NCBI GenBank assembly: GCA_938009235.1
Contig: CALLIK010000012.1
Location: 16,079 to 80,078, forward strand
Length of the DNA: 64,000 nucleotides
Source of the DNA: an uncultured Caulobacterales bacterium
GTDB taxonomy: Bacteria; Pseudomonadota; Alphaproteobacteria; Caulobacterales; Maricaulaceae
Direction: 5' to 3'
Notes under the pieces: model-generated
The model's database searches: none
What the model was told of the DNA's origin: nothing
Seen by the model: the letters and a program-made list of their open reading frames with translations, nothing else
Made by a program: the position numbers and the translations under genes
Shown here: positions 24,959 to 33,674 of the stretch, in pieces
Layout of the letters: every line of letters begins with the position of its first letter
Numbering within the stretch: position 1 is the stretch's first letter

Positions 24959-26674
24959 ATGAAACGACGTATAGTTCCTTTAACTCTCGCCGCTATTTTT
25001 GCTTTGTCCTGCCAGTCGCCAGACGTGGCTGTAGCGGCAACTGACACATCAGACTTGTCTGACTTATACGGCAACTATCTGGCGGGGAGTTACGCACATA
25101 AAATTGAAGATCGGGCGTCGCAGCAGAAATATTTCACAGACGCATTCCTACAGCAGCCAACTGATACGCGTATCGGTCGCCGCGCCATTGTCTCTGCAAT
25201 TGAGACAGGTGATTTTGCGGCAGCTATCCGATTGTCTGAAAAATTATATAAAACTGATAAATCTGAAACCATGGTGCGGGCGGTCTTGGGGGTGGATTCT
25301 TACCGCCGTGGACGTAATAATCGAGCGCTGAAATATTTTTCGGGTGCCTCAAGTGACAAAACCATGACCTTACTTATGCAGTTGGTAAAAGGTTGGGTTG
25401 AGGCGGATGAACAAGATTATACTTCGGCGCGAGAGACTTTCGCCAACATAAAGGGCACTGCTTTTTTTGAAAACTTTGCTGAGCTTCAACTCGCGAAAAT
25501 TGATGCCGTGGAGGGCGAATATGAGGCCGCCCTCGAGAGATTAGATGCGGTTGATGCTAGCGGCGTAGCTGGAGTGGAGTCCTTGCTGACACGCGTTCGA
25601 ATTCTTGATCAAATGGATCGTCAAGACGAAGCGATTACTGAGTTAGAAGAAATACTTGTCGACAATGAAAGACTTACGATTGGCCCTGTTGGTGGGTATC
25701 TAAAGCGTTTGCAGGCAGAACAAAACTTACCTGAAATTAGTTTTAAAGGCGAAGCGTCGCGATCCCTAACGGACCCCGCTTTTGAATTTTTTGCCCGTAA
25801 TCGTTCGATCGAAGGGGCTGAACTTTTCCTACGTTTCGCGATCTGGCTTGACCCTAAAAATACAAAATCTTCGATTTGGTTGGCGTCTATTTTAGAGGAA
25901 CAAGGTGATATTGGGGAAGATAACGCTGAGGTCCTTTACCGTTCTATTGGTGATACGGATGCGAATTATGTGTCTGCGCAGCTCCAGCTTGCCAATATCC
26001 ATTTTAATCGCAAGGAAGATGACATCGCGATTAAAGTGCTAGAGTCGCTCAATGCGCGAGAGCAATCGGTCCTGACACGCGAGAGTCTGGGTCGAGCGCG
26101 TTTCTTCCGCGAAAATTATGAGGAAGCCTTACCTTTCTATGAAGACTTAGTCGGTTCCCTAACGGACGAAGAGATTACAGCGAATATTGAACCTCTGCGG
26201 TTTCGTGCGATTATTTATGAGCGTTTGAAGCGATGGCCTGAGGCCGAAGCTGACTTCAAACGTGTGTTGAAACTTGTACCTGATGACGTCGATACACTGA
26301 ATTATTTGGGGTATACATGGGTCGATCGCGGCGAAAATTTGACAGAAGCCTTCGACATGATCCGCGAAGCGGTAAAGCAACAGCCGCAATCTGGCGCTAT
26401 TGTCGATAGCTTAGGCTGGGCGCATTACAAATTAGGTGAGTATCAAGAGGCAAAAGAAAAACTGGAGGATGCTGTCGCACTCTCTCCGTCTTCCGCCACC
26501 ATTATTGATCACTTGGGTGATGTATATTGGAAGTTAGGCCGCAAACGTGAAGCTGGATTTCAGTGGAAACGCGCCCTTGAATTCGACCCTACTGATGAAG
26601 AGCGTGCAACGATTGCATCGAAGCTCGAAAATGGGCTCGATGAAAGTTCCACTTCACCCATAGCTGCCCCGTAG
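24959..26674 (+). CDS. TPR-repeat lipoprotein or exported protein
   Basis: A 571-residue protein of tandem helical repeats. The N-terminus MKRRIVPLTLAAIFALSCQS looks like a lipoprotein signal (Cys18), although a signal-peptidase-I site after AVA is also possible. Sel1/TPR-like helix pairs run through the whole mature part. The clearest are at the C-terminus (DTLNYLGYTWVDRG, VDSLGWAHYKLGEYQEA, IDHLGDVYWKLGRKREA). TPR proteins act as scaffolds, and this one is probably periplasmic. It lies just upstream of ispE, an arrangement I recall from several alphaproteobacteria. Confidence 0.88.
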   Translation: MKRRIVPLTLAAIFALSCQSPDVAVAATDTSDLSDLYGNYLAGSYAHKIEDRASQQKYFTDAFLQQPTDTRIGRRAIVSAIETGDFAAAIRLSEKLYKTDKSETMVRAVLGVDSYRRGRNNRALKYFSGASSDKTMTLLMQLVKGWVEADEQDYTSARETFANIKGTAFFENFAELQLAKIDAVEGEYEAALERLDAVDASGVAGVESLLTRVRILDQMDRQDEAITELEEILVDNERLTIGPVGGYLKRLQAEQNLPEISFKGEASRSLTDPAFEFFARNRSIEGAELFLRFAIWLDPKNTKSSIWLASILEEQGDIGEDNAEVLYRSIGDTDANYVSAQLQLANIHFNRKEDDIAIKVLESLNAREQSVLTRESLGRARFFRENYEEALPFYEDLVGSLTDEEITANIEPLRFRAIIYERLKRWPEAEADFKRVLKLVPDDVDTLNYLGYTWVDRGENLTEAFDMIREAVKQQPQSGAIVDSLGWAHYKLGEYQEAKEKLEDAVALSPSSATIIDHLGDVYWKLGRKREAGFQWKRALEFDPTDEERATIASKLENGLDESSTSPIAAP

Positions 26675-26720
26675 TGACATGGTAGAGGGCGTGGGCAGAG
26701 GTGATATTGATGTAGTTAAA

Positions 26721-27533
26721 ATGGAAATCGCGCCCGCTAAGGTCAATTTAACGCTTCACGTTGGCGCTACCCGAGAAGACGGGTATCACCCTCTGGACAG
26801 CCTTGTTGTCTTTGCTGACTTTGGAGACAAACTTTGGTTTGAGCCTGCGGCAAAGAAACGGCTCACAATTCGCGGCGCTGACGACCTGCCTACGGGCGGT
26901 TCAAACTTAATTATGCGTGCAATGGGTATGGCTAAAGTGTCGCCTCACCATGTTATTTTAGATAAGAAAATCCCCATTTCTGCTGGCTTAGGTGGAGGCA
27001 GTGCGAATGCAGGAGCTGTATTACGCGCGTTTGATTCAAATTTAACTGATAGAGACTTGGCTTATAAATTGGGCGCGGATGTGCCTGTTTGCCGTGTGTC
27101 TCAAACGTCCATGATGCGAGGCATCGGTGAGGATGTATCGCAGCTTCCGAACTTAGGTCAGCTGTCTGCGGTTCTGGTCAATCCGGGTGTTGCCGTGTCG
27201 ACGGGCGCGATTTTTCGAGCGATGGATAGTGAGCCAAGAGCGGCAGAGCCGCGTACGACGTCTTTGAGTGGAGGTCTTTTGTTCCGCGCTCTAGCTGGCG
27301 GTAATGACATGCAAGACGCTGCGATTGGTGAAGCTCCCGTTATTGCAGATGTATTGCGAACTTTGGCCCAACATTCTGGATGTGAATTGGCGCGCATGTC
27401 TGGATCGGGCGCAACCTGTTTTGGAATATTTAGATCGGATGCTCAGGCATATGATGTGGCTGATGCGATATCAAATGCGCAGCCTGGGTGGTGGGTAAAA
27501 GCTTGCCGCCTTGGTGATGAAGAGACCGTCTGA
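26721..27533 (+). CDS. ispE: 4-diphosphocytidyl-2-C-methyl-D-erythritol kinase
   Basis: IspE phosphorylates 4-CDP-methylerythritol in the non-mevalonate isoprenoid pathway. The GHMP-kinase motifs are present: EIAPAKVNLTLHV at the N-terminus, the ATP-binding PISAGLGGGSANAGAVLRAF, and the C-terminal MSGSGATCFGIF. The start at 26721 (270 residues) is chosen because homologues begin at this point. An ATG at 26679 lies 4 bases after the TPR gene and would add 14 residues. The next gene overlaps its stop by one base. It supplies precursors for the polyprenyl synthase encoded 1 kb downstream. Confidence 0.93.
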   Translation: MEIAPAKVNLTLHVGATREDGYHPLDSLVVFADFGDKLWFEPAAKKRLTIRGADDLPTGGSNLIMRAMGMAKVSPHHVILDKKIPISAGLGGGSANAGAVLRAFDSNLTDRDLAYKLGADVPVCRVSQTSMMRGIGEDVSQLPNLGQLSAVLVNPGVAVSTGAIFRAMDSEPRAAEPRTTSLSGGLLFRALAGGNDMQDAAIGEAPVIADVLRTLAQHSGCELARMSGSGATCFGIFRSDAQAYDVADAISNAQPGWWVKACRLGDEETV

Positions 27534-28612
27534 TGTTCGCGCAGAACATAGGGCTTTGGGTGCAGATTGCAGCATTGGCATTTTTCACTAGCCTAGCCGT
27601 TACAGGTTTTATGTGCGCGGCGGGCTTGGGTGATGCGTCTGAGGGTCGATCTGCTCATAAGGGTATCATTCCTACAGCAGGCGGGGTCGGAGTGATCGCA
27701 GGTTTAGGCGTCGCACTTGGCGCATTTGCTCTCTTGTTTCCCAACTATGAATTTGGACGTGGCTTTGCGCCCGTCATGGCTTTGGTGTTCGCTGCAGGCT
27801 TTTTGGGCTTGGTTGATGATGCGTTGACCTTGGGATCGAAGCTTAAATTCGGACTTATGCTCCTTATCTGCGCGGCTGCCGTGTGGTCGATTGGCCCGCC
27901 TTCAAACTTACCTTTTCTAGGTGAACCGATTGAGCTGCACCCAAGTCTTGGTTTTATTGGCGCGATGCTCTGGATATTCGTGGTTATGAATGCTGTCAAT
28001 TTTATGGACGGCGCAAATGGCTTGATGGCGATGGCATTGGCCGTTGCTAATTTTGCATTATTTGGAGTCGGGTTGATAGGGGGCTCACCGACGACGCTAC
28101 TACTCTCGACTTTGGGTTTGATGGTGCTCTTAGGGTTTTTACCTTATAACTTGCGTCCCAAAGCCAGTGTTTTCGCAGGAGATGTGGGCTCTCTAAGCCT
28201 AGGGTTTCTCTTTGCTGTGGCTGTATTGTTCCTGATCGTTGAAACGCCTGACAAGTCATATCATCTCGTCGGACCTATTCTCATTTTACCGCTTTTGACG
28301 GATGTTCTGCTGACATTGGTTCGACGTGTTCGTAAGCGTGAGAATATTCTACAGGCGCACAATACGCATATGTATCAACGCCTCATCCGAAGTGGACAAG
28401 GGCATCTATCCGTCAGCGGGTCCTATGCCTTTGCCTCTTTGGTCTGTGCGAATATCGTTGTGATAGGCTCGGCTAAAGGCTGGCTTGATCAGATACATGC
28501 TCCGCTTATGTTGGTTGGCGCGAGTGTGGCAAGCTATTGGCTCATGAGCCGCGCTTTGCCTGAAACTAAATCAGCTAATGCGAGCAACAACAAAACTAGC
28601 GAGCTCTTTTAG
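27533..28612 (+). CDS. WecA/MraY-type polyprenyl-phosphate sugar-1-phosphate transferase
   Basis: A 359-residue membrane protein with about ten helices. It has the family's Asp motif (FLGLVDDALTLG), the catalytic NAVNFMDGANGL block, VFAGDVGSLSLGF and the cytoplasmic HNTHMYQRL loop. Such enzymes move UDP-sugar phosphate (often GlcNAc-1-P) onto undecaprenyl phosphate to start O-antigen, exopolysaccharide or other glycans. The lack of an adjacent polysaccharide cluster leaves the product unknown. It is coupled to ispE by a one-base overlap, and its 3' end overlaps the opposing polyprenyl synthase gene by 42 bases. Confidence 0.9.
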   Translation: MFAQNIGLWVQIAALAFFTSLAVTGFMCAAGLGDASEGRSAHKGIIPTAGGVGVIAGLGVALGAFALLFPNYEFGRGFAPVMALVFAAGFLGLVDDALTLGSKLKFGLMLLICAAAVWSIGPPSNLPFLGEPIELHPSLGFIGAMLWIFVVMNAVNFMDGANGLMAMALAVANFALFGVGLIGGSPTTLLLSTLGLMVLLGFLPYNLRPKASVFAGDVGSLSLGFLFAVAVLFLIVETPDKSYHLVGPILILPLLTDVLLTLVRRVRKRENILQAHNTHMYQRLIRSGQGHLSVSGSYAFASLVCANIVVIGSAKGWLDQIHAPLMLVGASVASYWLMSRALPETKSANASNNKTSELF

Positions 28613-29656
28613 CGTATCTCGTAGCGAAGATTGCGGGAAGACATCCAATGCGTCTGCCGCATCTTTAGAATAGCGTTTCGCAAGCACCATCGTCGACTCT
28701 AATGCGCCGCTTGAGCGGAGTAGGGATACGGCTTTCTCTAGGTCGACGTCTTTTTGATCATGGTCCACAATCACGCGTCGCCAGAAGGCTTTGTCGTCTT
28801 CTGATGCAGTTTCTAGTGAGCGGATCACAGGCAATGTCATTTTGCCTTCGCGGAAATCATCACCAACAGATTTACCGAGCGCGCTCGCCATGCCGCCATA
28901 ATCCAACGCGTCATCGACGAGTTGAAAGGCAAGGCCCAGCTTGAGGCCATATTCGCGTAAAGCGTTTCGTTCGGCTGCGGGGCGGCCTGCGATGACAGGG
29001 GCGACCTCTGTTGCGGCGGCAAACAAGGCGGCGGTCTTAGCCTCTATGACGCGCAGATAGTCGTCTTCCGTCATGGCCAAATTACGTAGAGCTGCGAGTT
29101 GTTGAACTTCGCCTTCCGCGATCACGGATGAGGCATTGGACAAGATGCCTAACGCTTCCATTGAGCCCGTTTCGACCATCAGATTGAATGCGCGTGCAAA
29201 GAGGAAGTCGCCGACTAGAATAGACGCGCTATTGCCCCAAATCAAATTGGCTGGTTTTTTACCACGGCGCAGGGCGCTCTCGTCCACGACATCATCATGC
29301 AGAAGGGTGGCGGAGTGAATGAATTCAACGGCTGCGGCCAATTTATGATGGGCGTTGCCCTGATAGTCACAGAGTTGCGCGGCGGTGATCGTCAGAAGCG
29401 GACGTAGGCGTTTCCCGCCTGCGCCAACTAAATGCTGCGCGAGGTCTGGAATCATGCCGACAGATGACTGCATGCGATCCAAAATGAGCGCATCCACGGC
29501 GGCCATATCTTCTCCCGTAAGGTCCCAAAGCGTTTGGGCCGGGGAAAGAGCGGCATCTTGGCGTATTTGTGCGGGTGCATTCACGTTCGGGGAGATCACC
29601 TTTTTTTCTTCGAGACATACGTAGGGCGCGGAGCGGGGAACGGCAAGACCATTCAA
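28571..29656 (-). CDS. ispB: Polyprenyl diphosphate synthase (octaprenyl/decaprenyl type)
   Basis: An all-trans polyprenyl diphosphate synthase that makes the ubiquinone side chain. The first Asp-rich motif is LLHDDVVDES, the second is LVDDALDYGG, and GAGGKRLRPLL binds the allylic substrate. The length of 361 residues includes about 40 N-terminal residues whose start is uncertain. A GTG at 29599 after a purine-rich stretch would give a 342-residue protein closer to homologues. The chain length made cannot be read from the sequence. DUF2007 is encoded divergently, a common alphaproteobacterial arrangement. Confidence 0.93.
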   Translation of the reverse strand: MNGLAVPRSAPYVCLEEKKVISPNVNAPAQIRQDAALSPAQTLWDLTGEDMAAVDALILDRMQSSVGMIPDLAQHLVGAGGKRLRPLLTITAAQLCDYQGNAHHKLAAAVEFIHSATLLHDDVVDESALRRGKKPANLIWGNSASILVGDFLFARAFNLMVETGSMEALGILSNASSVIAEGEVQQLAALRNLAMTEDDYLRVIEAKTAALFAAATEVAPVIAGRPAAERNALREYGLKLGLAFQLVDDALDYGGMASALGKSVGDDFREGKMTLPVIRSLETASEDDKAFWRRVIVDHDQKDVDLEKAVSLLRSSGALESTMVLAKRYSKDAADALDVFPQSSLRDTLKELASFVVARIS

Positions 29657-29763
29657 CTGTGCAGATAGTGGAGTTGCACATATGCAAGGTTCAACGCGGA
29701 CTTATTGCCGACCTAGGGTTGAAAGGGGCTTGTACCTACGGGGTTTGGCCCCACGTAGAGTGT

Positions 29764-29985
29764 ATGAAATGTATTCTTACGACAAATAATCCCGCTACGC
29801 TGAATTTCGCAGAGGCCATATTAAAAGAAGCGACGATCGAATATTTCGTTCTGGATCAGAATATGAGCATCCTCGAGCCTGGAATTATGATTCCACGGCG
29901 TCTTATGGTGGTGGATGAAGACGAAAGCGCTGCGCGCCGCCAATTAGGGTTGGCCGGCATGGAAAAAGACTTGATGGGCGCGTAG
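29764..29985 (+). CDS. DUF2007 domain protein
   Basis: A 73-residue protein. The pattern (TTNNPATLNFAEAILKEATI, then FVLDQNMSILEPGI, IPRRLMVVDEDESAARR) matches the small DUF2007 family, described in databases as putative signal-transducing proteins. Its function is unknown. The start at 29764 fits the family. Longer versions in the same frame run through the divergent polyprenyl synthase promoter region and are unlikely. A GC-rich stem-loop (about 29737-29760) lies just upstream. Confidence 0.88.
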   Translation: MKCILTTNNPATLNFAEAILKEATIEYFVLDQNMSILEPGIMIPRRLMVVDEDESAARRQLGLAGMEKDLMGA

Positions 29986-30012
29986 TCGTTTGCACCTCTG
30001 AAGAGTTAGGGG

Positions 30013-30243
30013 CTATGCTAAAGCCGTGTAAGGTTGCGCTGGCTTGGCTTTACGAATGAAGTTGGGCACATTCCATCCGAACCAAGTTGCGATGAGGCTT
30101 AGGTCAGTGATCATAAATGACGTTGCCGCTGTTGCGGGCAAGTAGTTGCGCAAAATCATAGCTGTGGATACGGCAAATATGAGTGTCGTAATAACTGCAC
30201 AGATTAGTTTTTTAGCAAAGCTCGGTTCATTAATATCATTCAT
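30013..30243 (-). CDS. Small two-helix membrane protein
   Basis: A 76-residue protein with two hydrophobic segments (about residues 13-30 and 38-56) separated by a short loop, and a basic C-terminus (FIRKAKPAQPY). A purine-rich AAGG/AGGGA stretch lies just before the ATG and could serve as ribosome site. I recognise no family. It stands alone between the DUF2007 gene and glyQ. Confidence 0.6.
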   Translation of the reverse strand: MNDINEPSFAKKLICAVITTLIFAVSTAMILRNYLPATAATSFMITDLSLIATWFGWNVPNFIRKAKPAQPYTALA

Positions 30244-30421
30244 GTCCCTAGCCTTAAAGCATAAGTCTCAAGTCTTTATTAGAAGTTCAGCCTTCAGGTT
30301 GAAAAAACACCGATCTAGCTATGAAATCGTAGATCATGGTATACGCAACATTAATTGACTTTAGAGAACGTTGAGAGAGATATGCGGGTGCAGAAGCACT
30401 GTGTGTGTCACGGTCATACGT

Positions 30422-30444
30422 CACCTCTAATTCTTAAAGAGGTG
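30422..30444 (+). promoter_or_regulatory. Stem-loop in the glyQ leader region
   Basis: CACCTCT (30422-30428) pairs with AGAGGTG (30438-30444) around a 9-base loop, about 75 bases before glyQ. There is no T run, so it is not a terminator. It may be an operator or leader structure. The rest of 30244-30517 shows nothing recognisable. Confidence 0.25.
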
Positions 30445-30517
30445 TTGGCCTGTCATAAGCTCTAAATGGGTAGACATCTCGCTTGAAAAATTACCCTTTT
30501 CGCCTAGTACGCTACAC

Positions 30518-31408
30518 ATGACCGCCGAAACAAAAAAATCCCTGTCCTTCCAAGACTTGATTCTCACCCTGCAAGCTTATTGGGCCAAGCAGGGCTGTGT
30601 GATCTTGCAGCCCTTTGATACCGAAGTCGGTGCAGGGACATTGCATCCTGCGACAGTGCTTCGATCATTAGGGCCAAAGCCGTGGAATGTGGCTTATGTG
30701 CAGCCGTCACGCCGTCCTGCAGATGGCCGTTACGGGGAAAATCCAAACCGCTTGCAGCATTATTATCAGTTCCAAGTTCTGATGAAGCCAAACCCTGAAA
30801 ACCTGCAGGAGCTATATCTCGGATCGCTCGACGCCATTGGCATTGACCGTGACCTGCATGACATTCGCTTCGTTGAAGATGATTGGGAAAACCCAACCGT
30901 TGGGGCATGGGGCCTCGGGTGGGAAGTTTGGTGTGATGGAATGGAAGTTAGTCAATATACATATTTCCAACAAGTCGGCGGACAAGACCTCGATCTGGTG
31001 TCAGGCGAATTGACTTACGGGTTAGAGCGCCTCGCGATGTATGTGCAGGGCGTCGAGAGCGTCTATGACCTTCGCTATAATGATCACGGCGTGAGCTATG
31101 GCGATGTGTTCCACCGCAATGAAGTTGAGCAATCGACCTATAATTTCGAACATTCTGATGTTGAGAAAATTAGTAAGAAATTCGAATTTGCCGAAGCTGA
31201 ATGTAAAGCGCTCCTTGCGCTAGATAAGCCGCTCCCGCTACCGGCCTATGAACATGCGTTGAAAGCCTCGCATTTGTTTAACTTGCTAGACGCACGCGGC
31301 GTCGTCTCGCCAACCCAGCGTCAAGAATATATCAAACGTGTCCGTGATTTGGCCAAGGGTAGTGCCGAGGCTTATGCCAATTCAGAGAAAAATGGGGAGA
31401 CAGAATAA
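30518..31408 (+). CDS. glyQ: Glycyl-tRNA synthetase alpha subunit
   Basis: GlyQ is the catalytic subunit of the bacterial alpha2-beta2 glycyl-tRNA synthetase, a class II enzyme. The 296-residue length is normal. Highly conserved blocks are present: [51 protein letters not shown] and [10 protein letters not shown]. Its stop codon overlaps the glyS start by one base, giving a coupled glyQS operon. Confidence 0.98.
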   Translation: MTAETKKSLSFQDLILTLQAYWAKQGCVILQPFDTEVGAGTLHPATVLRSLGPKPWNVAYVQPSRRPADGRYGENPNRLQHYYQFQVLMKPNPENLQELYLGSLDAIGIDRDLHDIRFVEDDWENPTVGAWGLGWEVWCDGMEVSQYTYFQQVGGQDLDLVSGELTYGLERLAMYVQGVESVYDLRYNDHGVSYGDVFHRNEVEQSTYNFEHSDVEKISKKFEFAEAECKALLALDKPLPLPAYEHALKASHLFNLLDARGVVSPTQRQEYIKRVRDLAKGSAEAYANSEKNGETE

Positions 31409-33597
31409 TGGCTGAATTTTTATTTGAAATCCTCTCCGAAGAAATTCCTGCGCGTATGCAAGTGCGGGCTGGGGCTGATTTGTCCAAAGCGTTGACCGCT
31501 GGCCTTACCAAGGCAGGTTTGACTGTTGAAAATGCGCGCATCCTAACAGGGCCGCGTCGTCTTACATTTGTCGCGGATTTACCGCTGCGGTCGCCTGATG
31601 TGTCCGAAGAACGCAAAGGTCCACGTGTGGGCTCGCCTGAACGTGCCCTTGAAGGGTTTTTGAAGGCTGCAGGCCTGTCTGATATTTCCGAAGCCGAAAT
31701 CCGCACTGACCCCAAAAAGGGTGAGTTCTACGTCGCCGTTATGGAAAGCGCGGGACGTGATACGGATGGTATCATCCAAGACGTCATCCCAGAGGTTATG
31801 AGTAATTTTCCGTGGCCGAAGTCAATGAAATCTGGTGGCTCGAGCTTCCGTTGGGTGCGTCCATTGCGCGGACTTTTGGTTCTATTTGGCGGCGCGATTG
31901 TTGATGTTGAAGTTGGCGGAATTAAATCCTCGAATACGACAATTGGGCATCGCCGTCACGGGGCAGGGCCTTTCGTGATTTCGTCCTTCAAGGACTATGA
32001 AGATACACTCGAAGGCAAAGGCCATGTGCGCCTGTCCCATGAGGACCGCAAAGCCGAAATTAAATCCAAAGCTATGGCGCTCTGCGCGGATAAAGGCTTG
32101 GAGTTGGTCGAGGACGAAGGCTTGCTGAACGAAGTTGCAGGCCTGACGGAATGGCCTGTTGTTTTGCTTGGCGATATGGATGCAGGTTTCTTGGAATTAC
32201 CTGATGAAGTGATCCGCCTGACACTGAAATCGCATCAGAAGACATTCACGGTGCGTGACCCGAAAAGCGGCGAGCTTGCCGCGCATTTCATTATTGTCGC
32301 CAACCAATTTGCGCCTGATGGCGGTGACACGATTAAAGCAGGGAATGGCAAAGTCATCTCTGCGCGCCTGTCTGATGCTGTGTTCTTCCAAACCGAAGAT
32401 GCGAAGCTGAAACTCGAAGACTATTACGAAAAACTCGACACAGTCGTGTTCCACAAGAAGCTGGGAACCATTCGTGATAAAGCGGAACGCGTTGCGGTGC
32501 TGGCCGCTGAACTTGCCCCAAAAGTCGGCGCTGACCCTGACTTAGCGGAACAAGCGGCGAAGCTCGCGAAATGTGATTTGGTCACGCAGACCGTGATTGA
32601 GGCGACCTCGCTACAAGGTCAAATTGGTCGTTTGATGTTTGAACGCGAAGGGGGAAATGCATCCGTCGCAACCGCCATTGAAGACCATTACAAACCGCAA
32701 GGCCCAAGCGACGCTGTCCCAACCGACCCTGTAGCGATTGCTGTCGCGCTCGCCGATAAACTCGACACACTCGTCGGGTTCTGGGCGATTGATGAAAAAC
32801 CAACAGGCAGCAAAGACCCATTTGCGCTCCGACGTGCTGCGCTAGGTGTTGTTCGGATTATTTTAGAGAATGATGTTCGATTGAGTCTTAACGAGACAGT
32901 TTATAAGCAATGGTTTTCTATCGAAGATTTTATTGTTACCAAAGATGTCAGCTTACCAGAGAATATTAATTCGTCTGAAGTGGCGGAGTTAAAGGCAGAG
33001 CTTTCGCTATTCCAAAAGCGCGAAAAAGTTGACCGAGGTTTGCGAGCCTGGGCGAGTCTTCTAAGAGTTGTTGGTCAACAGAATTCGCCACTCATCGCTT
33101 TCATCCTAGATCGCCTAAAAGTCTATCTTCGCGATCAGGGGGTGCGTCATGACATTATCGATGCGGCACTCACTGACGGCCAAGACGACCTCGTCGCTAT
33201 CGTCAATCGTGTGAAAGCCCTCCAAGCCTTCATCACCACACCCGAAGGCGAGAACCTTCTCGCGGGCTATAAACGTGCGGCGAATATCCTAAAATCGGAA
33301 GCGAAGAAGGGCGAATTGCCGACTGGAGATGCGAATCTTCCGTCTGATGAACATGGCGCGGCGTTGTTCAAAGCTCTGGAAATTGCGAAATCTGAGATTT
33401 CTGTGTCGGTAGGCCAAGAGGACTATTCAAAGGCCCTAACCAGTCTTGCGGGTCTGCGTATACCAATCGATGCTTTCTTCACGAACTCGCAAATTATCGC
33501 TGATGACACCGCTGTCAAAAATAACAACCTTCGACTCCTTGGCATGATCAGTGATACGTCGCGGCAGATAGCGGACTTTGAAGCCATTCAGGGCTAA
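31408..33597 (+). CDS. glyS: Glycyl-tRNA synthetase beta subunit
   Basis: The 729-residue beta subunit binds tRNA-Gly and is needed for aminoacylation by GlyQ. The N-terminal FLFEILSEEIPARMQ, central GPRRLTF, GHRRHG and KSHQKTF blocks and the C-terminal DALR-like anticodon region (RIPIDAFFTNSQI) are characteristic. Length is typical for alphaproteobacteria. It is coupled to glyQ and followed by ppdK in the same direction after 77 bases. Confidence 0.97.
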   Translation: MAEFLFEILSEEIPARMQVRAGADLSKALTAGLTKAGLTVENARILTGPRRLTFVADLPLRSPDVSEERKGPRVGSPERALEGFLKAAGLSDISEAEIRTDPKKGEFYVAVMESAGRDTDGIIQDVIPEVMSNFPWPKSMKSGGSSFRWVRPLRGLLVLFGGAIVDVEVGGIKSSNTTIGHRRHGAGPFVISSFKDYEDTLEGKGHVRLSHEDRKAEIKSKAMALCADKGLELVEDEGLLNEVAGLTEWPVVLLGDMDAGFLELPDEVIRLTLKSHQKTFTVRDPKSGELAAHFIIVANQFAPDGGDTIKAGNGKVISARLSDAVFFQTEDAKLKLEDYYEKLDTVVFHKKLGTIRDKAERVAVLAAELAPKVGADPDLAEQAAKLAKCDLVTQTVIEATSLQGQIGRLMFEREGGNASVATAIEDHYKPQGPSDAVPTDPVAIAVALADKLDTLVGFWAIDEKPTGSKDPFALRRAALGVVRIILENDVRLSLNETVYKQWFSIEDFIVTKDVSLPENINSSEVAELKAELSLFQKREKVDRGLRAWASLLRVVGQQNSPLIAFILDRLKVYLRDQGVRHDIIDAALTDGQDDLVAIVNRVKALQAFITTPEGENLLAGYKRAANILKSEAKKGELPTGDANLPSDEHGAALFKALEIAKSEISVSVGQEDYSKALTSLAGLRIPIDAFFTNSQIIADDTAVKNNNLRLLGMISDTSRQIADFEAIQG

Positions 33598-33674
33598 GTC
33601 ATCGTTCCGTTGTTACGGAGTTTTATCGTCTCTTCCTTGTGTGGGGGGAGCGCATAGTTGATGACGAGGTTGAA

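Noticed and set aside
30244..30517. T-box or glycine riboswitch before glyQS
   Set aside because: Only a simple 7-bp stem-loop is seen; none of the conserved T-box or glycine aptamer elements is present.
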